This document shows, one piece after another, positions 9,397-20,048 of a stretch of DNA of 64,000 nucleotides. Below the pieces are notes generated by a model. It made no database searches, was not told the origin of the DNA, and saw nothing but the letters and a program-made list of their open reading frames with translations. Location of the stretch: assembly GCF_000350225.1 (NCBI RefSeq), contig NW_005178692.1:168930-232929 (forward strand), read 5' to 3'. Each line of letters begins with the position of its first letter. Position 1 is the stretch's first letter. The stretch comes from Chondrus crispus. Taxonomy: Eukaryota; Rhodophyta; Florideophyceae; Gigartinales; Gigartinaceae. Made by a program: the position numbers and the translations under genes.

Positions 9397-11234
9397 TACT
9401 CCTCCTTGCCGTATTTGTCCCCTGATTCTTCCTCGAACATCCTCAGTAGGCCTCTCATCTGTTGAAAGTTCCCCCGGGACATCGGCTTTGTCATGATATC
9501 GCTTGACATGTACTCTGAGGGACAATAGCTGATGGAAATGACACTGTCTCGGACTAGATCGCGAACAAAATGGTACCGGATAGCCACGTGCTTGGCCCTT
9601 TTCTCTGTCTCACTCCAGGCAATGGCCCCAGAGTTATCTTCCGCGATACGTGTGGGAAGACTGAGATTCACACCTAGCTCTTTGATCAGCTCTCTCATCC
9701 ACCTGACCTCCTTGGCACACTCACTCAGGGCAATGTATTCGGCCTCACTGGTGGACATTGCAACAGATTTCTGCTTCTGCGTTCGCCAAGAGACCAACGC
9801 CTTTCCAAAGAATATAGCCATTCCACTCATCGACTTCCTGTCAGCGCAGCTCGAGGCCCAATCTGCGTCGCTACTTGCATTTAGCATATCGGTTAGGTCT
9901 GTGTTAGCGCTCGTATTTTTCGGGTAGAGCAGTCCAAAAGCTTTTGTCCCTTTGAGATACCGCATGATGCGTTTCACTGCAGTCCAATGCTTATCTCGTG
10001 CCGCAGCAGCAAATCTGCAAAGCATGCTGACAGCGAAGGAAATGTCGGGACGAGTCCTTGTTGATAGAAACAGAAGGGCACCGATTGCCTCTTTGTATGG
10101 CACTACGGCTACTGGTTCGTCCTCGAAGACTGACCAATCTTGCCCTGGCAACATTGGTGTGTGAACGCTACTGCAAGTGGACATGTTGAAGCGATCCAAG
10201 ATCTTGTCGATGTATGCCTCCTGAGTCAAAAGCATACTGGATCCCATATCCTTGAACTGCACACCAAGAAAGTATTCCACAAGGCCCAAATCCGCCATAC
10301 TGAGAAGGCTGCACAATTCCTTCTTCACTTGATGAATATTCCTTGTATCTGACCCCATTACCAAGAAATCGTCCACGTACATGAGTACCCACACCTGCTC
10401 TTTTCCTTTTCCCTTAGTATACACACATTCATCCGCTTTGATTTGTTTGAATCCGAGGGACGTTATCAGCTCATTCCATTTGCGGTTCCAAACTCTAGGT
10501 GCATTCTTGAGACCGTACAAGGCCTTTCTCAATCGGAGTACAGTACCTTTCTCCACATTTTGTTGCACGTGCGAAGGAAGTTGTATGAACACCGGCTTGT
10601 CTTCATCTAACGTACCGTTCAGGAAGGCAGAGGATACGTCCATCTGATGTACCTCTCCTCCTTTCATCCATGTCATAGCACACGTCAGCCGAATGCTAGA
10701 AAAGTCAACAACAGGAGCATATACCCCTTCGTCCAAAATCTGCTGATATCCCTTCACGACCAATCGAGCTTTGTACTTGTTGACACTCCCGTCAGCATTT
10801 CGCTTGATCTTCAGTACAAACTTAGTACCCAGAGGCTTTGAAGTACATTCTGTATGATTGACACTTGTCCACGTTGCGTTGTTGATTAGAGACTGTACCT
10901 CAGAATCGATGGCTTTCTTCCATTCATTAGCGTCTTCACGAGAAAGTGCTTCCTGCAGTGTGGGTGAGTCGAGTGTCTCATACTGAAAACCTATTCCCGT
11001 ATGAGCTGACTTAGCTGAAAATGTCAGTCTGTTAGGACTCCTCCTATCCCTGATAGGATACCTACCGCTTACCTGATAACGAGTTCCAGGTGTATAAGTA
11101 AGAACATCAGTTGGTCCCTGATTTACAGTATCGGTCTCAGCAGATCCCTGTGCAACGTCCTCCGCTTCACCGGATTCCTGCTCTTCTGTTTCATTCTCAT
11201 CATCATCCCCGAACTTGTCAATTAGTTCAGGCAT
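9381..11234 (-). CDS. Copia element 1 reverse transcriptase and RNase H, 617 aa
   Basis: The N-terminal part is acidic. It is followed by the copia RT (EWKKAIDSEVQSLINNATW, YKARLVVKGYQQ, VHQMDVSSAFLNG) with the catalytic box MYVDDFLVMG. The RNase H follows (SSDADWASSCADRKSMSG, MSTSEAEYIAL, EDNSGAIAW) with all acidic residues. This would copy element RNA into DNA inside particles. The frame is intact over its length. It is in frame with the integrase ORF and separated from it only by one TAA, so it has no normal start of its own. The C-terminal codons overlap the 3' LTR. Confidence 0.9.
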   Translation of the reverse strand: MPELIDKFGDDDENETEEQESGEAEDVAQGSAETDTVNQGPTDVLTYTPGTRYQVSGRYPIRDRRSPNRLTFSAKSAHTGIGFQYETLDSPTLQEALSREDANEWKKAIDSEVQSLINNATWTSVNHTECTSKPLGTKFVLKIKRNADGSVNKYKARLVVKGYQQILDEGVYAPVVDFSSIRLTCAMTWMKGGEVHQMDVSSAFLNGTLDEDKPVFIQLPSHVQQNVEKGTVLRLRKALYGLKNAPRVWNRKWNELITSLGFKQIKADECVYTKGKGKEQVWVLMYVDDFLVMGSDTRNIHQVKKELCSLLSMADLGLVEYFLGVQFKDMGSSMLLTQEAYIDKILDRFNMSTCSSVHTPMLPGQDWSVFEDEPVAVVPYKEAIGALLFLSTRTRPDISFAVSMLCRFAAAARDKHWTAVKRIMRYLKGTKAFGLLYPKNTSANTDLTDMLNASSDADWASSCADRKSMSGMAIFFGKALVSWRTQKQKSVAMSTSEAEYIALSECAKEVRWMRELIKELGVNLSLPTRIAEDNSGAIAWSETEKRAKHVAIRYHFVRDLVRDSVISISYCPSEYMSSDIMTKPMSRGNFQQMRGLLRMFEEESGDKYGKEEYDDVQ

Positions 11235-12164
11235 TTAAACATCTGTGTTGTAAGCGTCGTCCTCCATCTGCATATTTTGTACGTCATTTTCACAATCAGT
11301 ATCCCCAGACCTCGCTGGGAAAACATTCTCATTGACAATTACATGTCGCACATGTTGTACTGTCTGCGTATCCGTGTACCAGACGCGGAAAATAGAATGG
11401 GGCAGACAACGTAGCAAAACTGCCTCCCTGCTCCTCTTACCCAATTTATTCCTCAACTGTTTGGGAATATGGACCATCACCTGACATCCAAATGTTCTAA
11501 AGTGTCCCACATAGGGTTTCTTTCCAGTCAAAAGTTCCAGAGGTGTCTTCGTTCCACACTTGCGTGTTCCAACGTGATTACAGATGTCGACTGCCGTTGT
11601 GACAGCCTCACCCCAAAACTGAGCTGAAAGTCCTGAATGGCTCAGCATAGACCGAGCCATATCCATGACTGTGCGGTTGGTTCTCTCCGCTACTCCGTTC
11701 TGCTCGGGCGTGTATGGCGCAGCTCTTCGAACACCAATTCCCTTCATTGAAAAGTAGTGCAGCATGCCGTCGTATTCTCCTCCGTTGTCATAGTAGACGT
11801 TCTTAATGCTAACGTCAAATCTTCTCTCAAGCATGGCTTCGAAATCCTTAAACTTTTGTAGGACTTCAGACTTACGGACCATGAGAGATACCATCTTGAA
11901 ACCTGACCATGCGTCAATAAAAGTCACGAAATACCGCTTGTTACTGATGCTGGCTACCGGCATTGGTCCGCATACATCTGAGTGTATGATTTCTCCAGCT
12001 TCAGTCGCTTTCTGAGTTCGTTCCTTTAGCGATGAGCGCGTTTGCTTTCCATCAAGACACCACTCGCATCGCGAGCTCCTGTCTTCAGATTCATCCAATC
12101 TGAGTCCTTTGACGCTTTTGTGCTTCATCATAGCATGAACAGTAGACTTTCCTACATGCCCCAT
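11235..12164 (-). CDS. Copia element 1 integrase segment
   Basis: The ORF starts in the pre-integrase zinc region (MGHVGKSTVHAMMKHK; CEWCLDGK) and continues into the integrase core. The catalytic triad is visible: D in IHSDVCGP, D in YYDNGGEY and E in NGVAERTNR. It inserts cDNA into the genome. A TAA at 11232-11234 ends it, and the RT ORF continues in the same frame immediately after. The true product would therefore be one polyprotein with upstream and downstream parts, and this segment alone lacks its natural N-terminus. Confidence 0.85.
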   Translation of the reverse strand: MGHVGKSTVHAMMKHKSVKGLRLDESEDRSSRCEWCLDGKQTRSSLKERTQKATEAGEIIHSDVCGPMPVASISNKRYFVTFIDAWSGFKMVSLMVRKSEVLQKFKDFEAMLERRFDVSIKNVYYDNGGEYDGMLHYFSMKGIGVRRAAPYTPEQNGVAERTNRTVMDMARSMLSHSGLSAQFWGEAVTTAVDICNHVGTRKCGTKTPLELLTGKKPYVGHFRTFGCQVMVHIPKQLRNKLGKRSREAVLLRCLPHSIFRVWYTDTQTVQHVRHVIVNENVFPARSGDTDCENDVQNMQMEDDAYNTDV

Positions 12165-13409
12165 GCGGTTGTGCCATAGAACATCACTGGTAGGATCTCC
12201 ATGGACCCTTGCAGCTCGGTTTCCTCATGGCTGCCGAGCTTCCCCCTCAACTCATACACACCACTGCGCAATTTCCCGATTACTATCGACTCTTGTTCTC
12301 CAGCGGGCTTGGGGTGGCACTTTCCAGCTCTGAATGTCACTTCATGTCCCTTCTTGTCCATTTCTGCGCAAGAAAGCAGATTTGTGTCAAGGGTGGGCAC
12401 AAGAAGTACACCTTTCAGCACAAAGGATCGCGGACGATCCCTGACATCGCTACACGAGATTACTGCACCACCCGATGTCTCCGAAAACACGGACCGACCG
12501 TCACCCAGAACGACCTTCCGCTTCACGCTTGTGAAAGGAGCCTTTAGAAGTGATTTACTTCCCACCATATGTGAACTAGCGCCTGAATCGATGATTGTCT
12601 TCATATCGACACCGTCAATGCCAGCCATGGCAAATTGCACCTTCGGCTTGGTACAGACTTTTGCGTAATTGAAAGGCTTTTCGCCTTCTCGGTCCTTCTT
12701 AGCATAGCAGTCCCTCGCAAAGTGTCCTTTCTTACCACAACTGTAGCATACAACATTTGCTTTCGCTTTCAGAGCACTGACAAATCTCTTCGACACCCCA
12801 GAGCGAGTTAGCTCCACGCTGTGACTTTGTTTCGAATCATACTCCTGGAGCATGCGACTTGTTGCTGAATCCCATGTCAGCTTATCGTCGGAGAGCGTCT
12901 CGAGCGCCGAGATGACGGGACCATACGACGAGGTCGCCTTATCGCCGAAGCTTGCCAGAAGAATTGCCACTTTCATCGATTCCTGTACAGGACATTCCAT
13001 AGATTCTAAGCGATTAAAAATGCCTTCCATCTCATCAATGTACTCCGACATTGACTTTGCCGAACTGTAGTTCATCTGATGTAACCTGGTCTGGAGCTGA
13101 ACACGCGTGGTCGCCGTAGCGGTGGCGTACCTCTCACACAGCTTCCTACACATGACAAACGGGTTGGTCTTCTCAGCCATTACAGTGCGAAGCGGTTTTG
13201 TCGCCAAGTGCCTGGATAATGATACTTCTTGCGGTTGCCATCTTCTTGACAACCGTTTCCCTCTCCTCAGTAACGCTAGAGCAATCATCGCTCACAACGT
13301 CCATCTAACCACGGGAAACCAAATAGGCTTCCACTCGAGTGCACCAGAGATCGAAGTCTTCATCTCTCTTTGCTTGAAACTTCACAAGCTTTTTGAATTC
13401 GTCCTCCAT
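12152..13409 (-). pseudogene. Copia element 1 Gag-protease region, broken
   Basis: The likely start is the ATG at 13407-13409, 20 bp inside the element. After 34 codons there is an in-frame TAG (13305-13307). The same frame then continues for about 37 codons to an A4 run near 13190, where a one-base shift moves the Gag into the frame of the long ORF ending at 12152. That ORF carries a CCHC zinc knuckle (CYSCGKKGHFARDC) and the retropepsin active site IIDSGASSHMV. It runs into the pre-integrase region, where a second shift near 12200 separates the LWHNRMGH zinc-binding start from the rest. Gag would coat RNA in virus-like particles and the protease would process the polyprotein. Confidence 0.85.
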
Positions 13410-13421
13410 TTTTCTCGCGAT

Positions 13422-13428
13422 GCTACCA
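13422..13428 (-). other. Primer-binding site of copia element 1
   Basis: TGGTAGC lies within 2 bp of the 5' LTR on the minus strand. It matches the complement of the initiator-Met tRNA 3' end used by many Ty1/copia elements. It differs from the half-tRNA site of the other two copia elements here. Confidence 0.5.
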
Positions 13429-13429
13429 A

Positions 13430-13784
13430 TAATGGTAATTGGACGAAGTCTGAAGATAAGACTGATGAAGCTTGGGTCGTGATATTTACTTTGAGAGTCT
13501 CCTCCAGGCTTTAAGTAGTCCTGATAATTGCAGCTCGTCGATTTGATTACCAAAGGGATGCTCAGACAGTAATAGAGTCATCCGTGTAGGATGAAGCACA
13601 TTACTGTGTTAGTCAGTTACACTATCAATAGGTTACCTTATATCCCGGCGTTTCATGACACTTAACGTAACATCCCTCCGGTTATGTAATGGCTAGTCCA
13701 TTGGGAACCATGCGGATCGTAAAGGATGGTGAAATATTTCCACAGGCTTACAAATTTCGGCATATGCGCTACTGCACGTCATCA
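13430..13784 (-). repeat. 5' LTR of copia element 1
   Basis: 355-bp direct repeat of 9042-9396, starting TGATGACG and ending CCATTA on the coding strand, followed downstream by the primer-binding site. Confidence 0.95.
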
Positions 13785-14678
13785 CACCCATCCCTCCGAA
13801 ATGCCAGAACCACCTCCTCGCCCATTCGCTTTCCCCATCCACCAGTTCATTTTTCCCATCGGCTCCTGTGGTGCAAGACCGATGCCTCCATTTACTGATG
13901 TCTAATGCCTGTCTATTTTATAGGGGGAGGCTATGGATCTGTACGCCGGCGGCGAATGAGGTGAGCTGATCGTGCTGTCATACGTGTGCTACGTGTACAC
14001 GATTGGCTCTCATGACAACTCCCATTGTTTTTTACCCTCCTCAGAAAACATCCACTTTCGCTGCAGCATCACGCCCTGTTCCTCAACGGCCTTCCACACC
14101 CACAGATCCTCTCCGTCTTACTCCAGTGACACGCAAGGGCACCGACACAACCACAACACAGCATAAAAAGACGAGTGCAGATGGAACCAAAGGGATAGAA
14201 TCAAATGAGTGTGTTATTTCAGGTTTTGAGGAAGTAATTGCCTGCTTTACGGGAGTGGAGGAAATGGTGAAAATTCGGGTATCGAGGATGCAGTTTGTCA
14301 TTTGCACGGTGCAAAGCGCGAGTTGCTAACTGCACACGCTGAGCAGAGTCGTTCCGAGAGGCGCCAGACGCTTGTAAACGAGTATATTGTGTGACCCCAT
14401 TCATTAGTGCAAGATGCGAGTATTGCATGTTGTTGGAACCTTGCATGGGGGTGCACTACTCGGTGTGGTTGACTGTACTGTGATTCAACATGCAATCGAT
14501 GCTCTAGCTAGACTAGCCATAACACAAGCACCATATTCAATATATGGATATTTAGCTACAAGTTCCGGGATGTAGCCAAACAAAGCTTCTACTGCAATGG
14601 AGAGAAAATATACAGTCATGGTCCGATCCACTGGTGAGGTGCTGATTGCTCCTTCTTTCGTGGTAGAAACACCGTTTC
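13785..14678. other. Interval without a supported gene
   Basis: Host flank of copia element 1. It contains only short ORFs without domains. Around 13875 a 14-bp match to the copia 2 LTR (agaccgatgcctcc) is too short to call. Confidence 0.5.
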
Positions 14679-16036
14679 TCAAATCCTAACCTTCAGAGAT
14701 GAACGATAAGAGCTGACGCCGTCCAGGATCGAAATACGTTCGGCAATCGCAACCTCCTCTGATAGACACAGCGTAAGACTGATTACCCGCACATACACTT
14801 CTCCGCCTGTCAAGCATTCGGCACTGGACAAGCAAACTTGCATTCCACTTAACAGCATGCAGATGCACGAGTCGCCAGCAGGACACGTACCCATGTTTCC
14901 GTTTGTGCAGATTATTCCTTCTCTACAACCTGCGGAGCACGTACAAGTCGATCCCGTAATCCGGTCACCACTTTTAGATTTCCCTCTTGATCTTTCAATG
15001 GGTGCCGCCTCGCTTGTTGCGAGGAAGTCCACCCCTCCACTCTTTGTTTTATTGTTCCTCTTCGTATACATCATCGGAGTTTACTGTAGTAGTAGTATAC
15101 CCAAGAGCAATCCTACCACTGCCTAACGTAGCTGAGGGACCATCGAAGAGAGGAACATGACGGACATCCGTGCTGGCCATACTGTATCGTACCGTAAAGG
15201 TTTCCAGCTAGGAAGTCCTTGAAGGTATCGCAAATACAAATACGATCAGTACCGATCCATCCAGGGTCTCAAAAGTATCACGAGCTAATTACCCAAGTGG
15301 AGCCATCTGCTCTATACTGACAACAACTGCCACCATGTGAGCCTGTGTCCTCATTTGCGGTATCTCGTCGGGAGTACCGGAGCTCTCAATCTCCACGATG
15401 GGAATGTCTGCAGCAATTGCAGTTTCTTCAGAGAAACAAACTCTGCCCTCAGGTAGCAGTATACACAATTCTCCAGCTGTCGAACAATCGGCGCTAGTAG
15501 ACGTGCATGTCTCAGCCCCGTCCGAAGGTACACATACGCAAGTCTCAGCAGAGCACGTGTCGACGCCTTCGTTCGTACAGATTCTTCCATCCGCACATTC
15601 CGATGAGCTCGTGCCGATCGCACTGGTAATCCCGTGACCACTCCTGCCATCCGGTTCTGTACTACTGTATTACTTGTAGGTGTCTCTACGGGGTCATCAG
15701 AGCTCTCGGCGTCTACGAGCGGGATATCTGCGGCATTTTGCAGTTTCTTCAAAGAAACATACTCTGCTCTCAGGTAGCTGCACGCACACTTCTCCAGCTG
15801 TCGAACAGTCGTCGCTAGACGTGCATGGCTCAGGTACGTCTGAAGATACACGCAAGCAAGCGTCGCTAACAGGGCACGTGTCGGCGTCGGCGTCAATACA
15901 TATTCTTCCATCCGCACATTCCTGTGGAGTCATTCCTGTGACATGTATGCGAGCCAGAGAATGATACAGGCTGGACACGTGTAGAAACTGTTTACAGATT
16001 GCACAGACGGCACAGTTGTACATATTGTATACAGTT
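14679..16036 (-). pseudogene. Decayed relative of the secreted cysteine-rich repeat gene
   Basis: Three diverged modules of the type seen at 2173-4005 can be read on the minus strand at about 15700-15935, 15362-15640 and 14690-14960. Shared strings are ECADGRIC, CTSSDDCSTAGEVCV, CVPSDGAE and CFSEET or CLSEEV. They lie in different frames with stops between, so either this is a broken gene or exons I cannot join. The upstream end is cut at 16036 by copia element 2, and no continuation is seen beyond that element at 19430. No signal peptide is visible. Confidence 0.7.
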
Positions 16037-16174
16037 TGTGGTTCCATCCAGATAAGGCAGCCCCCACAGATAAGGCATACAGCCATTTAGGGCTACCACA
16101 GCAAACAGAATAAAGTCGCCGTCGCCTCCGCCACTTTCGGGGGTCGGAGGCATCGGTCTGATCTTGGCATCACA
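16037..16174 (+). repeat. 5' LTR of copia element 2
   Basis: 138 bp, TGTGGTTCC...CATCACA. It differs from the 3' copy at the first two bases and a few internal sites. Confidence 0.85.
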
Positions 16175-16184
16175 GGTTATGGGC
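16175..16184 (+). other. Primer-binding site of copia element 2 (half-tRNA type)
   Basis: GGTTATGGGC abuts the 5' LTR directly. It equals the start of the Drosophila copia site, known to pair with a cleaved initiator-Met tRNA fragment rather than the tRNA 3' end. Confidence 0.65.
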
Positions 16185-16299
16185 ACCACACACTACCACT
16201 GACAACCGATCCGCGGCACAACAACACCAATCCACACCGCGATAAACAGCAGCGCATCGACTAACCAACCTCCCACACCCCCGCACACAGGAAACCGAC

Positions 16300-18051
16300 A
16301 TGACAGATCCACAAGCAACCACAGCGGGACAGCTCCCGCGCCTCGACACAACCAACTACACGTTTTGGTTCGACGCACTGGAAATCTACGCACGGACAAT
16401 CGACGCCATCGAACAGATCAACGCACCCCACGCATCCGGTGCCCCGGACCCCGATCCAGGCACGGAGGCCTCAAACCAACAAAAAGCAGACCAACTACGC
16501 CGAGCCATCATGCAAAGCCTAACACCGGACATCATCAGGACACTACCACCCCACGTACTCCGGTACGAACCGAACGTAATCTGCCGCATCATAAGAGGAG
16601 TTGTTGACACAAAATCAACCGAAAATCATGAGATGTTGGACGCTGAAGCCAGAAGCATCAAATACGAACCCGGAACCCAACTCAAAGACTATGTAAGTCA
16701 GCATCCGGAACTCAGGTACAAGATGCAAATTGCACGCTACCCCAACATAGATGACGAACGCACGACCGTTCGATACATGATACAGGGGCTCAGCCAGAAC
16801 CCAGACATGAGCACCCTAGCCATGATCATGGCAGGGCACCCACCCGTCACCATATAGGCTTTCAACCACCACATACAACAAGTGCAATTGATGCAAACAC
16901 AAACCCCAGCAGCACCCACCACCACAGCACCACAGCACGCACTTCGACACAGAAAACCGCGGGCGCGCTTCCCACGACCAGCCCGAGGCAAAACAACATA
17001 CCCTCGACCAACGGGAAACCAGGGGCCATGGTGCATACATCACGGCAGCTTAACACACACCACAGAAAAATGCTACGCGCGTAGAAAAACACCCCGCACC
17101 AACACGGTCAACGCGCACGCAGCACAAGCCTACGACAGCGACGCAGACCCACACCAGAGCGCCTTGCACGAGTTGCAAGAACGCATACACACCCTTGAAG
17201 CGACACTTACCGACGTAGACACAACCGACGGTAAGCCAACTTTCATACTGGACTCCGGTGCAAACCCCACGCATACCGCACGACCCCACGCGAATATGCC
17301 ACGCAGCACCGGGACACTAACCACGACAGCCACAGCACACCGCGCGCCAATAACACACACGGGACGCATAACCATAACACAGAAGAATAACAAGCTGACA
17401 ATACCGGCTGTCAACACCCCGCAAGTCAAGGAAAATCTACTGTCCGTGCACGACCTCACGAAGCACGGACAAGTAACATTCGCAAGAAACAAGGCAACCC
17501 TCCACCAACCCATCCACCTCCCGCCGCCAATCATGACAGCTGCACTCCGCGACGGGCAATACAGGCTCGACCAAAACGCCACAGCCAAAGGGGCACGCAC
17601 ATACCACCGTAAAAACAGACACATTACAAAAACACAATCCCACACCGCCCCGCGCAACAAACACACCACAACTGCCCCCACCGGGCAACGCAGCAGCTAC
17701 ATACTATTGCGCACACAAAAATCACGATCACCCAACATGCGCACAGCCCCAGGCCCCCCACCAAAATACAAAAAGACAACACAGGCACAAAAACAAATGT
17801 CGGAATGGCACCTTAAGCTCAATCACGCCAACCCCAAAACAATTGCGCACATGTCCAATCACAGGCTACTCTCAGCCCTACCCCAAGTACTACCAGACAC
17901 CAGCGCAACAATAACATGCAGCGGGTGCATATACGGAAAGACCGCACGACGACCGCACAAAAGGGCAATGCACACAGACGACAAAGGCGACAGCCTGTCC
18001 TCAGACGTCTGCGGCCCCATCAAACCCACGTCGGCCCACAACGCGAATTAG
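16300..18051 (+). pseudogene. Copia element 2 Gag-protease-pre-integrase
   Basis: The frame opens with ATG at 16300 and reads a Gag (LDTTNYTFWFDAL, YPNIDDERTTVRYMIQGL). It meets TAG at 16855-16857 and continues in the same frame through 18051. It carries a short zinc-binding stretch (CIHHGSLTHTTEKC), the retropepsin active site FILDSGANPTHT, a pre-integrase motif WHLKLNHANPKT with CSGCIYGK, and the first integrase acidic residue in SSDVCGPI. A one-base shift near 18045 then ends the frame. The TAG could be a simple mutation; I see no signal for programmed readthrough. Confidence 0.85.
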
Positions 18052-19310
18052 TCCTCAGAATTATCGACACGAACACGAGATACATTTGGGTACACTACCT
18101 AAACAACCGCGCGCAAGTCCAGCATGCCCTAGTCACAGCAATAGATCAAGTGGCCACCGAGAACGGCCAACACCCCCGCCTCCTGATCACGAACAATGCA
18201 AAATAATATCTCGCGAAGCAAGTGCAAGACAAACTGCGACAAAGAGGTATCACCTACCGCGCAACGACGCCGTACACTCCACAAGAAAACGCGCTCGCAG
18301 AACGTATCAACCGAACACTGATGGACAAAGTACGCGCCACCCTCTCTCACGGCAACCTCCACGCAACACACTGGCAAGACGCCCTACAAGACGTCGTGTA
18401 CAAGTGCAACATCACGTACCATAATGGAATAGGAGCTCTACCGCACAACAAATGGCATGGCACAGCGCCCCGAATTAAATCGCTCATCACATTCGGCCAA
18501 ATAGGGTATATCCCCAACCTCAAACCACACCTCCCTAAACTCCACAGCAAGCCCACACAAATCAGATACATAGCTGACTCTACAAGACCCGACATGGCCC
18601 TCGCGGCGACAACACTAGCGAGAGCGCTAAAAGGACCCACGCAGCGCCACTGGAAAATGCTGCAACGACTGGCACAGCACCTCCACGCGACCCGCACGGA
18701 GGGAATCCTCATGCTAAGAGGAACAAAACAGGGCATCACAATCGACGCGTTCTCGGACGCCGACTATGCCAACGACGAGACGACGCGAAAACCTGTCACC
18801 GGCTCTATCACGCTGCTTAACGGCTCCCCGGAATGGCTCTCGCGACAACAACCGATCGTCTCCAAGAGCACATGCGAGGCGGAATGCATAGCAGCCGCCG
18901 AAACCACCACCCTCACAATCTGGCTCGCCAATATGATGAGGGAAACGAACATACCAACCCGCCAACCCGTCCTGCACGTCGACAATACGGCCGCCGTGCA
19001 GATGGCCAAACACACCGGCGCGACGCGCAGAAGAAAATCTATCGATGTACGATACCATTTCCTGCACGAGACAGTTCAAACCGGCAAACTCAAAGTATCA
19101 CGCATTCCCACCACAGAGCAAAAAGCCGATATATTAACGAAACCGCTCAAAAACACGCTGTTCCAAAAACAGGAGCACAGCATACAAAACAACCCACCCC
19201 CGCACCGCCAGGAATCCCTCGCGTCCGGGGGAGTGTGGTTCCATCCAGAACCGCCAACGACGCTCAGACTTCCTAAACACAACGCTAACATAATGGTTCC
19301 ATCCAGATAA
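18045..19310 (+). pseudogene. Copia element 2 integrase fragment fused to RNase H (RT deleted)
   Basis: In the shifted frame the integrase core continues (RIIDTNTRYIWVHYL, LLITNNAK), is interrupted by TAA at 18204-18206, and resumes with TPYTPQENALAERINRTLMD. At about 18570 the text jumps from integrase (HSKPTQIRY) to the segment that follows RT in intact elements (IADSTRPDMALAATTLARAL). It then runs through RNase H (DAFSDADYANDETTRKPVTG, KSTCEAECIAAAE, HVDNTAAVQMAKH, DVRYHFLHE). No YVDD box or other RT motif exists. The join is in frame, so the deletion kept the reading frame. Confidence 0.9.
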
Positions 19311-19429
19311 GGCAGCCCTTACAGATAAGGCATACAGCCATTTAGGGCTACCACAGCAAACAGAATAAAGTCGCCGCCGCCTCCGCCACCTTCGGGGGTC
19401 GGAGGCATCGGTCTGATCTTGGCATCACA
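19292..19429 (+). repeat. 3' LTR of copia element 2
   Basis: 138 bp, begins AATGGTTCC (first two bases differ from the 5' copy) and ends CATCACA, followed by the CAGTT duplication. Confidence 0.85.
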
Positions 19430-20048
19430 CAGTTCGGACTCAGAACTGTATACAATATTACACTCCGAACTTCGGAGTGTGTACAATCGGACCAAAAGCC
19501 ATCGCTCTGCCGCTGCCGCTGCCGCAGCCATGATCTGTAAATGAGCTGTGCTACTACAGAAGTCAAGTCGCCGTCATGAGCTGTTTCGCGACTATCCTCT
19601 ATCTTGTGGTGCGCAACAAGATCCAACAGCGTCATGCGCCCCACTTACACCCAATCCCCACACTTGTGTAATGGCATAGTGCTACTCTAAAAGCTTTCCG
19701 CAAAATATTTTATTTAAGATTTTTCCCAAAACGACCGATCTTGACGTGTCTTTTCGCAATTGTCCTCCACTACACGTGTCTGGCTTCGGCCCCACAAGAC
19801 ACCCACCCCTTCACACTCCCCTCCGCTGCCCCCGCCCCCTTCCCCCCTCACCCCACCATCACGCATGAGGCCGATGTCGACGCCCACGACTTCTCTATCG
19901 CTGAACTCTGTAGCAACAAAGCAGCAGAGAAAGAGAGCATGAGAGAGCATCCTTCGTTTCGCGTCGCCTGCCGTGGAGGTAGCACCGAGAGCATTGAGGA
20001 GAAACACTGGCAAGTAATAATTTACATGAAGTCACAGTTCTTCATACA
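19430..20048. other. Interval without a gene; palindromes near copia element 2
   Basis: aactgtatacaatat at about 19444-19458 is the reverse complement of atattgtatacagtt just upstream of the element (16022-16036). A second perfect hairpin, acactccgaa-c-ttcggagtgt, lies at 19460-19480. Nothing coding is supported. Confidence 0.6.

Larger units (their letters stand above)
9042..13784 (-). mobile_element. Copia element 1: full-length Ty1/copia LTR retrotransposon with coding breaks
   Basis: Two 355-bp direct repeats bound the element (9042-9396 and 13430-13784), flanked by the 5-bp target duplication CACCC at 9037-9041 and 13785-13789. On the minus strand the order is 5' LTR, primer-binding site, gag, protease, integrase, reverse transcriptase and RNase H, purine-rich tract, 3' LTR. 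This is the Ty1/copia order with integrase before RT. Four lesions interrupt the coding region: a TAG at 13305-13307, a shift near 13190 at an A4 run, a shift near 12200, and a TAA at 11232-11234. All catalytic motifs are otherwise present. Confidence 0.95.
16037..19429 (+). mobile_element. Copia element 2: internally deleted Ty1/copia element lacking reverse transcriptase
   Basis: Direct repeats at 16037-16174 and 19292-19429 (138 bp, a few differences) bound the element. CAGTT at 16032-16036 and 19430-19434 is the likely target duplication. Inside are a half-tRNA primer site, gag, protease, part of integrase and then RNase H, with the RT missing. The sense strand is unusually rich in A and C. 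Gag has an in-frame TAG at 16855-16857, integrase has a shift near 18045 and a TAA at 18204-18206, so the copy cannot make its own proteins in full. Confidence 0.9.

Noticed and set aside
13868..13892. Possible further copia 2 LTR relic
   Set aside because: Only about 14 bp match; not distinguishable from chance.
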